From: Anniella stebbinsi
Lineage: Eukaryota; Chordata; Lepidosauria; Squamata; Anniellidae
DNA: 64,000 nucleotides
Reading direction: 5' to 3'
Assembly: GCA_029215795.1 (NCBI GenBank)
Contig: JARDYH010000001.1
Coordinates: forward strand, 397,457,154 to 397,521,153
The translations under genes and the position numbers were made by a program. Under the pieces are notes generated by a model. The model was not told the DNA's origin. It saw only the letters and a program-made list of their open reading frames with translations, and did not search any database. Shown here one piece after another: positions 10,837-21,398 of the stretch (position 1 is its first letter; every line of letters starts with the position of its first letter).

Positions 10837-11052
10837 AGATCCTAGAAAGGAAAAACTTCCTGACTGTTAGAGCAATCCGACAATGGAACCCATGATCTAG
10901 GGAGGTCGTGGGCTCTCCCACGCTAGAGGCCTTTGAGAGACAGCTGGACAGCCATCTTCCAGGGATGCTTTAAGGTGGATTCCTGCATTGAGCAGGGGTT
11001 TGGACTTGATGGCCTTATAGGCTCCTTCCAACTCGACTATGATTCTATGAAG
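10837..11052 (+). mobile_element. CR1 LINE 3' end (ATTCTATG-tail subfamily)
   Basis: It shows 'aaaaacttcctgactgttag', 'gctttaaggtggattcctgc' and 'ggccttataggctccttcca', ending 'gactatgattctatgaa'. These are canonical CR1 3' sequences. It is closely related to the copies at 44640-44982 and, inverted, at 4372-4826. Confidence 0.9.
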
Positions 11053-11160
11053 GAAGTCTGGTTCTATCAGAACCATTTCTGGCACACTCCAGTTTGCATT
11101 GCACTGAAAGCTCTTCTTCCTCGCTGTTTCCTCCTAGGATGCCATATTGTGGTGCCATCA

Positions 11161-11217
11161 CCTACCTCTCTCTCTCTCTCTCTCTCATCCTTCTGTTCCC
11201 TCCACAAGCTACACTGA

Positions 11218-11260
<43 letters not shown>
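11161..11260. repeat. (TC)n and (GAAA)n microsatellites
   Basis: A TC run occupies about 11167-11186 and a GAAA array about 11215-11258, separated by about 30 bp. Both are polypyrimidine/polypurine tracts. Confidence 0.95.
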
Positions 11261-11264
<4 letters not shown>

Positions 11265-11281
11265 CATGATACTCCCAAGAA

Positions 11282-11598
11282 TAGGGTAACCATATGAAAA
11301 GGAAGACAAGTCTCCTGTATCTTTAACAGTGGTGTAGAAAAGGGAATTTCAGCAGGTGCTATTTGTATGCATGCAGCATCTGGTGACATTCCCTCTCCAT
11401 AACAGTTAAAGTTGCAGGAGCCCTGCATTCTTTTGTATCTGGTCAAGAGGGCAGGGCTCCTGAAGCTTTACCTGTTGCGATAGAGAGGGAATGTCACCCG
11501 GTGCTGCATGCATACAAATGACAACTGCTGAAATTCCCCTTTCTACACCACTGTTAAAGATACAAGAGCCCTGTCCTCCTTTCCATATGGTCACCCTA
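11282..11598. mobile_element. Palindromic hAT-like element, arm type A
   Basis: It begins TAGGGTAACCATATG and ends CATATGGTCACCCTA. Almost the whole 317 bp can fold back on itself. Each arm also contains an inner inverted copy of the pattern 'taacagt...ggaatttcag'. Type A arms carry 'aaaaggaggacagggctcct'. The flanks CCCAAGAA and TTGGCCTA do not match. It lies only 34 bp from the next copy. Confidence 0.8.
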
Positions 11599-11632
11599 TT
11601 GGCCTAGGAACATATATATGGATCTGTATGGC

Positions 11633-11952
11633 TAAGGTGACCAGATAAAATCCAGGTCAGGGCTCATGTAACTTTAACAGTTGTAGAGCAAAGGGAATTT
11701 CAGCTAGTGTCATTTGTATGCAATTAGTTCCTGGTGAAATTCCCTCTTCATCACAACAGTTAAAGTTGCAGGGGCCCTGCCTTCTTTTGTATATGGTCAC
11801 TCTAGTATAGTGCCTGCAACTTTAACAGTTGTGATGAAGAGGGAATATCACCAGGAACTAATTGCATACAAATGACACTGGCTAAAATTCCCTTTTCTCT
11901 ACAACTGTTAAAGTTACATGAGCCCTGCCCTGGATTTTATCTGGTCACCCTA
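11633..11952. mobile_element. Palindromic hAT-like element, arm type B, with 8-bp TSD
   Basis: Element ends are TAAGGTGACCAGAT and ATCTGGTCACCCTA, with type B arms ('aaaatccaggtcagggctca'). It is flanked by perfect 8-bp duplications TGTATGGC (11625-11632 and 11953-11960). Eight-base duplications and YAGGG-type ends are the hallmark of hAT transposons. With no coding sequence in 320 bp it must be non-autonomous. Confidence 0.9.
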
Positions 11953-12944
11953 TGTATGGCTGATATTGCCCCGAACAAAAATGCAACCTAGGGGGAAGTT
12001 GGGCAAACAATATGCTGGGGGGGGGGGGGGCGCAATGGATTACACAAAGAGGCCCCAATGGATTTGGCTTGATGCAAAGACGGCTGACTTTGCTCCACAT
12101 GATGTGAGGGGGAGGGAAGAAGGAAGGAACCCCCCCCACACACACACACACACCTGAGAGGAGAGAGAGGACCAGCTCAAGCCCATGCAAGTGGGCTGTT
12201 GGTTTTGGTTGCTCAGTGAAATAGTCTTCTGCCAGAATGGAACTTCTCTGCATTAAAGGTAAGGTTTCAAATTTGCCTCATCATTCTTACCAAGTTCTGG
12301 GGAACGCAGGGTCTTGACTTGTCTCTCTGTTGAGATGCACAAGTAGCTTTTTAGACCGGGACGCAGCACACTCCGTCCAAATCTCAGAGCATCCTCCTGC
12401 AATAGGAAACTGATGCATGAATGGAGGTGAAATGACCCACTCAGGCAATTAGAAGAATAAAAAGCTTGTACAATAACCTCCACAATGGACAGCAGGGAGT
12501 GTATGCTGTGGAGGACTTTGGACCCCGATGCATGAAAGGACAGGATCCTCACAACCAGAGCACAGCCCTCCTCCTCCTGCATAAGGAAGGCTTTCCTTTT
12601 AATAGCCCTTCCTGTGAGAGCTACAAGTGTTCTGCTTTTACAGGCTGGGCCGAATGCCATTTAAAGTGTAATTTAAATGTTCCGATTGAATGAGTGTGTT
12701 TTTTATTGCCATGCAAAGTGTTTGCAAATGAGGTGTGATGTTCTATTATTTGCTCACTTGTCCTAATAATATGCCCAGCGCATTCGCTCAAAACAAGCTT
12801 GGGGTAAAAGTAAGGCAGGTCAATTTTTCTCCTCCTTTTGCAGATGTGGGGCATGAGGCCAAGTGGGCATGCCCCATCAGGGTGAGAGCTTGAATTGGGG
12901 GCTTCATGCCTCAAGGTTTACGCTCTTGGCTACAGCCAGGGCTG

Positions 12945-13040
12945 GATTAAGACATGCTGAGGCCCTAAACCGTGTCAATGATAAAAGCAATAAAAACATT
13001 ATGCAGTATACTGTTATGCCCAAAGAGTGTTGGAATGGCT
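12945..13040 (+). mobile_element. Possible hAT-like 5' terminus fragment
   Basis: The run CAGGGCTGGATTAAGACATG followed by 'ctgaggccctaaacc' resembles 5' ends of hAT elements (CAGGGCCGGAT type). No matching 3' end or duplication was found. The rest of 12253-13500 looks unique and has no recognised gene. Confidence 0.3.
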
Positions 13041-13534
13041 GTGTTTGTTTAATATTGCATTTTACGTTGTATTTTTGTGCTCATTGTGTTGTTTTATAGT
13101 AACAGTACATTGTGATAAAACCTACACTCTGGGATGCCTGGGAAATGCACATTATATGCAAAGAGAGGTAGAAGGGATTGGGGGCATTTTGATGACAAAC
13201 TTGAACATGACGTAATGACGCCCTCCGCGCAATGATGCCCTTTTGGCAGCCTTGAGGAGTCCCCTGTGGTTGGCAGAAGCGCCCTGAGGCATCCAAGATG
13301 GAGGACTTGTGAGGGAAGAGAAGTAGAACAGAGCATATAAAAGGCATAAAAAGAGAAACTCTGCAGCCGTTTGTAGTCTCAGTATTTTCTGTGAGTTGTT
13401 ATTAGTGTTGTGGGTTTTCTGGTGGGGGCGGATTTGAAAGGGAAATATCAAAATAAGGCTAATTGGGCCGTTTCTCTTGTTCTGATGAACCACTCATCAT
13501 TAAAGGGTGTGTGTGTGAGAGAGAGGGAGGGAGG

Positions 13535-13854
13535 GAGGGTGACCAGATAAAATCCAGGTCAGGGCTCATGTAACTTTAACAGTTGTAGAGAAAAGGGAAT
13601 TTCAGTCGGTGCCATTTGTATGCAATTAGTCTCTGGTGAAATTCCCTCTTCATCACAACAGTTAAAGTTGCAGGGGCCCTGCCTTCTCTTGTATGTGATC
13701 ACTCTAGTATAGTGCCTGCACCTTTAACTGTTGTGATGAAGAGGGAATTTCACCAGGAACTAATTGCATACAAATGACCCTGGCTGAAATTCCCTTTTCT
13801 CTACAACTATTAAAGTTACATGAGCCCTGACCTGGATTTTATCTGGTCACCCTA
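13535..13854. mobile_element. Palindromic hAT-like element, arm type B
   Basis: Left end AGGGTGACCAGATAAAATCC, right end 'ttttatctggtcaccctag'. It has the same core orientation and length as the copy at 11633. The first T is replaced by G inside a GGGA-rich flank, and no clear 8-bp duplication remains. Confidence 0.85.
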
Positions 13855-14447
13855 GAGGTTTAATTTAATTAGGCTGTCCAGGGTTGGAGTTCAAGCGGCT
13901 TGTAAGATTTTTGCCACATTAGGCTAATTTTCATTGGAATTTTTTCTGGTGCTCTAGAGAGTGATCTCATTTAGTTTTAACACCCCAAACCCATACTTTC
14001 TCCAAATCCTATTCTCCTGCTTTGCTGGAAGTAAAAGCTCCTTGTCTCTCAGCCAGTGGCCACCTCCTGCTTCTCTCACTGTTGATCTGTTCTTTGCAGC
14101 ATCAGGTCCTGCAAGCGGCCTGTCCTGAGCGCTCCTCTATTCAGGTCTCTTCACACCTATGTGATTTCTCTCCTCGTTCTTTTCCTGCATCCCAGGGCCT
14201 CACCAGTGTTGGCTTTTTCCTCTGTATCCCTGCCTCTCTGGGGCTTTGGCTTTCTTCCTTGTCTCTTTGTGTGGGGCGTGGGACCTCCTCTCTGTCCCCT
14301 CCCCACCCACCTCCTCAATGATACCCACTCTGCTATTAGTGGGAGGAACAGAAGAATCCTACAAGGATAACGTGGTTGGAGGCTTATCTTATGGCCAAAG
14401 GCTTACAAGCTGCTTGAACTCCAGTCTTGGACAGTACAATTAAATTC

Positions 14448-14481
<34 letters not shown>

Positions 14482-14486
14482 GGGCT

Positions 14487-14600
14487 CCTCTAAACGAGCT
14501 ATTTATTGTATGCTCATGACTGGCCACTCATGGAAGTTTTCAGGTTGATTTCATGACATTGTCAACAATCAGGACATCTCCCTCTGAATCCTCCAGAAAT
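14487..14600 (+). mobile_element. Fragment of a dispersed repeat shared with 28245 and 44983
   Basis: The segment 'tttattgtatgctcatgact' then 'ggccactcatgg' matches the left end of the repeats at 28245-28605 ('cgcaactggccactcacgg') and 44983-45322 ('gttactggccactcacgg'). Only about 110 bp is preserved. Confidence 0.4.
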
Positions 14601-14828
14601 CTCAGGATAAAAAGAACCACTTTTAAAGTGGTAATAGCCGGGAAACAGCGGGATCTTTTGCCACTAGATGATAGAACTCCATGGAACTGAATGGAGGGGA
14701 ATTATTCAATTCAAACCCCTTCTTGCCCATCTCCTCCCATGTAATGCAGCCCATAACAGTCACACCAAAAAACCAGGTAGCACAAAAGCCTCGGGTAAAC
14801 AATGTGATTTCCCTTAATGTAGAGACAT

Positions 14829-14872
<44 letters not shown>
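14829..14872. repeat. (TC)n(AC)n compound microsatellite
   Basis: A TC run passes directly into an AC run. The serine/leucine and threonine/histidine frames over it are meaningless. Confidence 0.95.
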
Positions 14873-14874
<2 letters not shown>

Positions 14875-15339
14875 CCTCGATCCCCTGTTTTCCCTCCTTC
14901 CCTCCCCAGGAACTAAATATTGACCCACCGACTTAAGCAGAAGGATTGCACTGAAGTTTCCCTCACTGATTCATAAACATGGCACAGAGCCAAGGCAATG
15001 AAAAGTCATTTGATTACAGAATTTAGAATAATCTAAACATCCATCACCAAGTGGTGGCATCATAAGAGTGTGGGAGCAGTAAATATTAGTTTCTCTGGCC
15101 CTGAATGTCATGTTCTCTCAGAGCCATAATTTGTTAATTAAAGAGAGCAAAAAGAAGCATCATTAATGTATTTATTGCATCTGTACTCCAGTCTAGTTCC
15201 ACTCTCCTCTTTCCTTCTCTTCCTTCAAGGAACCCCTGTGCAAGCTAAACAGGTTGGAACCTGAGCCAAGTTGCTGATGCCTCCACAGCAGTAGCAGCAG
15301 GAGCGCAACTTTGTGGGGAGACCCCAAACCACTAGCCAG
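14873..15339. other. Intergenic, candidate conserved non-coding segment
   Basis: No gene. Bases about 14990-15180 are AT-rich, free of recognised repeats, and contain 'ataatttgttaattaaagag' with two overlapping homeodomain-type cores. This is suggestive of an enhancer-like element only. Confidence 0.3.
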
Positions 15340-15650
15340 GTTCGGCTGACACGCCATGGCTCCTCATGGGTGATTTAACCCACACCAAGCCACAGCGCCC
15401 ACAGGCCCCAAACTGCATATACAATCCCACACGGGTTGCCGTGTCATGTGAACCTGGCGAGCATGAGTTACGCGAGGGTTAAAACAGACCATTAGTTATG
15501 TGAGGGTTGTTTAACCCTCACATAACCCATGCTTGCCAGGTTCACATGGCACAACAACCCCCGAGGGAGGGTTGCATATTCAAAATGGCGGCCGTCCACG
15601 TCGCAGCCTCACCATGGGTTCAATAGCCCCCAGTGGGCTGTCGTGCAAAC
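15340..15650. mobile_element. Palindromic MITE related to the copy at 43337
   Basis: Long internal inverted arms are present: 'catgtgaacctggcgagcat' near 15455 and 'gcttgccaggttcacatgg' near 15531, with a centre of 'gagggttgtttaaccctcac'. The outer ends (GGTTCGGCTGACACGCCATG; reverse of the right end GTTTGCACGACAGCCCACTG) align with the 43337-43668 copy. Both share a 'gcatattc..gatggyggcc' segment. No duplication is evident. Confidence 0.6.
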
Positions 15651-16815
15651 AGTGTGTAGCAACACCTTAGCACATGCTCATTTATATGTATAGATGCAAA
15701 TTTAGAAATAATTATTATAATTTTAATAGAAATACATCTCCACATAGTGTGGAAGACGTCGACCAGGTGATCATCTGTGTACCTGGCTGCTCGGTGCACT
15801 GTTCAGTCCGCTGCACAAGTGCTATCAATAGTCCATTTCTAGGAGGCCAAATCTACGCTACTGCTTTATAGCAGTATTGAAATGCACTGATAACTGTTGG
15901 GGGCACAGGACATATTCCATATACCACTTTCATAGTGTTGTATCTTGCTTTTTAGTCCACGTTCGTAATGATTTGACACAGACCTCCATCACACCTAATT
16001 TTCCCCCCTGGTTTGCCTCTGCATTTGTTTGTTTTTTTACCTCTGAGGCAGAAGCGCGTCACGCTTATGATCCCTTTCACCTGAATAGCTGCTCCTTCTC
16101 TCCTGTGCTCTGCCACTCCACTCCACCCTCTCCCCTTCCGTTTCCCCTCCAGTCAGGTCCTGTCAGATGAGTACTTCAACCAGACCGCCTTTCTGCCGGG
16201 CAAAAATGGAATGACCCTTTAGCCTGGCTCTTTGGGGACATCAAGGGAGTATAATCCTGTCTCTGCAGTTATTCAGGCATTGTATGGTTTTAAAAAATGC
16301 TTTGGAACCTGGGATGCAAGGGTTGGGTTTTATATTGAGGCTTGGAGCCGGCTGCTGGGAGAGATCGCTTTTCCCTGCCAGGACTTGATGCAATCCATTC
16401 AAGCCCCCAGTTCCTTTAAAACTACACAGATGTTTCGGGTGCATTAAATGCACTTAGGGAAAATAATCCAGACTTTTAGCGTTCCAGGAAAGGCTGGAGA
16501 AGACGCAGGGTGTCAGCAGGACAGGCACAGCGTCATGTGAGTACCGTACTGGAAATCTGCACACCAAGCATGGCGAGAGTGCACTAAATCGCTGGTGTGA
16601 TGGAGCTCACAAGGTGTAGATCTGGTCAGAGGCTCCTTGGGCAACATCTCTTATGGTACTTTTTCTTTAAACTGGAAATGGACAGGGCAACCCTTCCAAC
16701 AGAGGACTCTGCCCTGCATCTTACTGAAGGTGGGGAAGGTGAACAGACGGCTGTGGCGGGTAGCCGGCCATGAATGCAATGGAGAAATGGGCCCAAAGCT
16801 CTCATTAATGACCTT

Positions 16816-16816
<1 letters not shown>
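15651..16816. other. Intergenic, no gene recognised
   Basis: Mostly unique-looking sequence with no splice-supported coding frame and no recognised repeat ends. Confidence 0.35.
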
Positions 16817-16880
<64 letters not shown>

Positions 16881-16887
16881 CCCCCCT
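16817..16887. repeat. (TC)n tract of about 60 bp followed by a C run
   Basis: About 30 TC units (16819-16878) run into a C homopolymer. The tract is immediately followed by TTCCTTTCTGCAG, so together they form an exceptionally strong polypyrimidine tract and acceptor (see the candidate micro-exon). Confidence 0.95.
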
Positions 16888-16899
16888 TCCTTTCTGCAG

Positions 16900-16932
16900 T
16901 GAAAAGAGCATGGCTCTCTGGGGACACTGCAG
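16900..16932 (+). other. Candidate 33-nt micro-exon (splice signals only)
   Basis: An acceptor CTGCAG ends at 16899 after a 70-nt pyrimidine tract. A near-consensus donor CAG|GTGAGT starts at 16933. The 33 nt between contain an ATG in good context (AGCATGG). The orientation matches UNC13C, 31 kb downstream. It may be an exon of an upstream UNC13C transcript or lncRNA, or a chance pairing created by the microsatellite. No protein homology is visible. Confidence 0.25.
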
Positions 16933-17095
16933 GTGAGTCTTCAGGTCTTTGCCCTGAATTTCGGCAAACATATTTTCTCCCTCATGAGAGCAAACAGGGC
17001 TGGTGTTCAAAGAACATCCTAACCCAGGGTTATTAGGGTTCCGTGCAGCAAAAGTAGGAAGGGTCTACAGACAAGTTTTTGGGAATCTACTTATA

Positions 17096-17150
17096 GGCAG
17101 TCAGCTTGTATACACCAGCTGCTGGGAACATGGGCAGGAAGGTGCTGTTG
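17096..17150 (+). mobile_element. CR1 3'UTR fragment
   Basis: 'tacaccagctgctgggaaca' then 'tgggcaggaaggtgctgttg' matches the middle of the TTCTTATG-type CR1 3'UTR. It is cut exactly where the following palindromic element begins. Confidence 0.7.
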
Positions 17151-17393
17151 TCATTTGTATGCAATTAGTTCCTGGTGAAATTCCCTCTTCATCACAACAG
17201 TTAAAGGTGTATGCACTATACTAGAGTGATCATATACAAAAGAAGGCAGGGCCCCTGCAACTTTAACTGTTGTGATGAAGAGGGAATTTCACCAGGAACT
17301 AATTGCATACAAATGACCCTGGCTGAAATTCCCTTTTCTCTACAACTGTTAAAGTTACAGGAGCCCTGTCCTCCTTTTCATATGGTCAGCCTA
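17151..17393. mobile_element. Palindromic hAT-like element, 5'-truncated, A-type right end on B-type body
   Basis: The left terminal arm is missing. The copy starts at 'tcatttgtatgcaattagtt' directly after CR1 sequence. The body follows type B, but the right end switches to type A ('ggagccctgtcctcctttt' then CATATGGTCAGCCTA). Its core is in the opposite orientation to the copies at 11633 and 13535. Confidence 0.8.
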
Positions 17394-18784
17394 GACAACG
17401 GAGAGGGGGCCACCCCGGCCTCCCTTGGAGGGAATTCCAGGGAACAGCCCCCAAGAAGGCCCTGCTTTGCATCCCCACTAAGGCATAGCAAGGGAGGGAA
17501 TGGGTACTGCCTCTCAGGGCAAGGAGTGGCCTTCCCTCCACATATGGAGGTTCTCCAAAGTCTTCACCTGAGCCTTTCTTGTCAAATGAACGGCTTGTGG
17601 GAGTTGGAGTTTTGTACGACACACACACACTCTATGTGGTGGTTGTGCAAGCGACTGTGTACACATAACAGCAGCGGACAATAAAAAGAAGGGTGGGTTG
17701 ATGACCAGAGATTCCTTGATGGCCTTTCCCTCCTGGGTGGGACCAGGCAGTGCGGTGGCCTGGGAAGTTCTAAGGCATCCTTCTCCACACCCATTTTCCC
17801 TACATCTCCCATGACGTTGTTGTGAGATCTTTGAGATGTTGATTGGCCCCCGCTCCTCTGCGTTGACAAAACCGCAGGTTGCTCTCTACTGAGCATCAGG
17901 TTACAGGTGCAGGAGGAGAAACGTAGAACCCACAATATTTACTTCTAAATACTTCTGTTCCTGCCCCTCCTGTCCCTTGCTCAGAATGTTCCTGGCCACT
18001 CCTTGAAGCTGGCACTTTTCCTCAGCTGCAGGGCGGCTGGAGGGGAGGTGACTTTGCCTCCAAGAAATGGCTAGTTCCAGCCCTCCAAGCTCCTGTCTGA
18101 GCTGTTTTGGGGGCATGCTGCAGAAGTCTGGAAATAAGCAGATTTCAACAGGAGTTCTATGAATTTGTGATGGTTCTGAGGGGGGAGGAACTTTATGGAC
18201 ACTGGAAAAAGCCCAGAAAGTTGCTGAAAAGCCCCCTAACGTTCTGCTTCAGGGTCTACTATGCTCGCATTCAGGCGAGTGGTAGGGGTCATGGTGAAAC
18301 CACCAGTTCACTTTCTACCAGATTTTTATTTATTTGGAAGAACGTGTGTAGGGTCTGTGCCCCTGGTCAGGCCGGCCCTCCAGGGATTCTGCAATTTTAA
18401 AAATGGTCATGCCCACTTTCCAAAAGTCCTGGCCAGCTCCTCTCAACCACCCTCATCTGCACCCCATGCTGGCAAGTTGCTCAGACTGTTCCTCCCAAAT
18501 AAAATGGGAGCAAGAGGTTATGAGGATGAGGGGGGTCAGGTCTTTGGAAGCAACCTACGCCCCAGACTGAGTTCACCAAAAATCTCCTTCTACTGGTAGG
18601 ATTCAGAGCTCCGGTTGCCTGCAGAACAGCCTCCCTCGAAACCAAGCCTTGTCACGTGAAGTCCTCCGGCTGTACATAAGAGGCTGCCCTGTGCACGGGG
18701 CGGCAGCCATTAGCCTGTGCCCATGCAAGCTTACTCATAAGGAACTGCCATTGTGCTCAGCGGAGCTGCTTCCTAGGAAGTAAA
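17394..18784. other. Intergenic, no gene recognised
   Basis: Unique-looking sequence. Short open frames on both strands show no domain, no splice pairing and no repeat ends. Confidence 0.35.
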
Positions 18785-19215
18785 GAACATAAGAGGAGGC
18801 ATGCTGGATCAGACCAAGGATCCATCCTGTCCAGCACTCTGTTCACACAGTGGCCAACCAGCTGTCGACCAGGGACCAACACAGCAGGACATGGTGGAAC
18901 AGCACCCTCCCCCCCCCCCCCATGTTCCCCAGCAACTGGTGCACACAGGCTGACTGCCTTGGATACTGGAGGTAGCACATGACCATCAGGGCTGGTGGTC
19001 ATTGATAGCCTTCTCCTCCAGGAATTTATCCAACCCCCTTTTAAAGACATCCAAATTGGTGGCCATCACCACATCTTGTGGTAGCGAATTCCCTACTTTA
19101 ACTATGCACTATGTGAAGAACTCCTTCCTTTCATCTGTCTTAAATCTCCCATTAATCAGCTGCATGGTATGACCCCATTGGGTTCTAGTTTCATGCGAGA
19201 AGGAGAACGCTGAGT
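18785..19215 (-). mobile_element. CR1 LINE 3' end (TTCTTATG-tail subfamily), inverted
   Basis: It starts 'aagaacataagaggaggcat' (inverted tail). It continues through the inverted 3'UTR ('gttcacacagtggccaacca', 'catgttccccagcaac') into ORF2-end sequence ('ggaatttatccaaccccctt', 'gtgaagaactccttcctt'). A C homopolymer at about 18909-18920 interrupts it. Confidence 0.85.
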
Positions 19216-19724
19216 GGCCATTATCCCCCACCCCCGCCACATACACACTTAGGGGGCCCAATAGGAATAAAGAGATGCCCAAAACACCTATTTGCTTGGA
19301 TACTTTTAAAGTTGCATCTCCTCTTATTCTGTTGAATACTGCAGCTTCAGGCAAACACTCTAGGGAGTAAGTACCACTGCATGCATAGGATGGTACTGCT
19401 CATGTATTACAGCCCATTCAGGAGGCAACGTGTGGCCCTCCAGATGTTTGGGCCCACGATTGCCATCTGCCTCACTCAGCCTAGCTCATGGCGAGGGAGC
19501 ATGCAGTTGTGGGCCAAAACATCCGGAGGGGCAGAAATTGCTCACCTCTTTTCTAAGAGGAATGCAGGTCCTGAGCTAAATGGGTCCTAACCTTGAGAAC
19601 CACGGGCGTACTAAAAGGCCACGTAGTGGTGGTGGTGACGGTGGCTGCACTGCTTGTGGATCAAGGGGGTCCAGCAGCACCTGGCCACAGAGCAGTGAGT
19701 GCAGCTGTGCCATGGCGGAATGAA

Positions 19725-20044
19725 TAGGCTGACCCTATGAAAAGGAGGACAGGGCTCATGTAACTTTAACAGTTGTAGAGAAAAGGGAATTTCAGCCAGT
19801 GTCATTTGTATGCAATTAGTTCCTGGCGATATTCCCTCTTCATCACAACAGTTAAAGGTGTATGCACTATACTAGAGTGATCATATACAAAAGAAGGCAG
19901 GGCCCCTGCAACTTTAACTGTTGTGATGAAGAGGGAATTTCACCAGGAACTAATTGCATACAAATGACCCTGGCTGAAATTCCCTTTTCTCTACAACTGT
20001 TAAAGTTACATGAGCCCTGACCTGGATTTTATCTGGTCAGCCTA
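19725..20044. mobile_element. Hybrid palindromic hAT-like element (A-type left end, B-type right end) with 8-bp TSD
   Basis: The left end TAGGCTGACCCTATGAAAAG is type A. The right end 'ggattttatctggtcagccta' is type B. Both tips share the TAGGCTGACC variant. Perfect 8-bp duplications GGAATGAA occur at 19717-19724 and 20045-20052. The intact duplication shows that the hybrid is one insertion and did not arise by fusion of two neighbouring copies. Confidence 0.9.
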
Positions 20045-20527
20045 GGAATGAAGCCCACTTTCCCTCCCACACAGCAGAAATCCCTTTCTACACCCAACCT
20101 CAGGGTAACTCCATTTATGGTGGCACTGGTTAGAGAATGAGCCACTCCGTGGTCCTTGAGGAAACCTGTTCAGCTGCCAGTTTTGCTTCCAGGGTCGCTG
20201 AGCACCTTCGTGGTCGTCAAAGTCCAAGATGTGAAAAGCCTCACAAGAGACAGGTGGGGAGCCGAGCCCTGCTGGGAGCAAGACTTCATGTTGTAAGTCA
20301 AACAAAGTCTCTTCCTCTGCCCCACCATATTTACAAAATCCTACGATGTATAAGCAGCGCTATGTACAAAACAAGGAGCAGGAAAGGGAAGGGAGGCCAG
20401 GGCCCACTCCACTGGAGCCGGAAGGCAAAGGAGGGTCAGCTCTGCAAAGCCATGGGGGGGGGGGGGGGAGATTGAAGGAAAGGCTCCCCATCCCATAGGC
20501 ACCCCACCCCACCTCCAGCAGCTAGCT

Positions 20528-20843
20528 TAGGGTGACCAGATAAAATCCAGGTCAGGGCTCATGTAACTTTAACAGTTGTATAGTAAAGGGAATTTCAGCC
20601 AGTGTCATTTGTATGCAATTAGTTCCTGGTAAAATTCCCTCTTCATCACAACAGTTAAAGGTGAAGGGGCCTTGCCTTCTTTTGTATATGGTCATTTTAG
20701 TATAGTGCATTCACCTTTAACGTGATGAAGAGGGAATATCACCAGTAACTAATTGCATACAAATGACCCTGGTTGAAATTCCCTTTTCTCTACAACTGTT
20801 AAAGTTACATGAGCCCTGACCTGGATTTTATCTGGTCACCTTA
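20528..20843. mobile_element. Palindromic hAT-like element, arm type B, with 8-bp TSD
   Basis: It begins TAGGGTGACCAGAT and ends ATCTGGTCACCTTA, flanked by AGCTAGCT on both sides (20520-20527 and 20844-20851). The duplication is itself a palindrome. Confidence 0.9.
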
Positions 20844-20924
20844 AGCTAGCTGAGCTGAAGCCAGAATGCACCAAGTGAAGGCCAAATGAAAATGGAGGCA
20901 CCCTGGGGTGAAAGCCTGCACAGG

Positions 20925-21398
20925 ACAGGTGCCACCACCCAGGTAGGTTGGGCTGAGAGTCAGTGACTTGCTCAAAGTCACCCAGTGAGCTTCATTTAGG
21001 CTGACCATATGAAAAGGAGGACAGGGCTCCTGTATCTTTAACAGTTTCATAGAAAAGGGAATTTCAGCAGGTGCTATTTGTATATATGCAGAACCTGGTG
21101 AAATTACCTCATCATCACAAAGTTAAAGCTGCAGAAGCCCTGCCATCTTTTGTACATGGTCAAGAGGACAGGGCTCCTGCCGCTTTAACTGTTGTGATGA
21201 AGAGGGAATTTCACCAGGTTCTGTATATATACAAATGACACCTACTGAAATTCTCTGTCCTTTGCAATTGTTAAAGATACAGGAGCCCTGTCCTCCTTTT
21301 CATATGGTCACCCTAGCTTCATTGCCGACTGGGGACTTGAACCCAGATCTCCTGAGTGCCAGTCCAACACTCTAACCTCTACACCACGCTGGCCCTTC
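20925..21398 (-). mobile_element. Sauria-type tRNA-derived SINE split by a palindromic hAT-like element
   Basis: On the minus strand, 21398-21324 gives a tRNA-like head ('gccagcgtggtgtagaggtt', 'gttggactggcactcaggag', 'gggttcaagtcccca'). The body continues on the other side of the 20997-21315 insertion ('gaagctcactgggtgacttt', 'gagcaagtcactgactctca'). Joining the two sides across one copy of the 8-bp duplication gives an uninterrupted SINE. Box A and box B-like words are present, but the head is not expected to encode a usable tRNA. Confidence 0.8.
20997..21315. mobile_element. Palindromic hAT-like element, arm type A, nested in a SINE, with 8-bp TSD
   Basis: Ends are TAGGCTGACCATATG and CATATGGTCACCCTA. 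Duplications GCTTCATT occur at 20989-20996 and 21316-21323 and lie inside the SINE. This gives an internal empty-site control and fixes the exact element ends and the 8-bp duplication length. Confidence 0.95.

Noticed and set aside
11282..11952. Two adjacent palindromic copies as one large composite transposon
   Set aside because: The second copy has its own perfect 8-bp duplication (TGTATGGC) and different arm type, so they are independent insertions 34 bp apart.
16817..16887. Arg-Glu or Ser-Leu repeat protein
   Set aside because: Simple TC microsatellite translated in both directions; same reason at 32954-32988 and 14829-14872.
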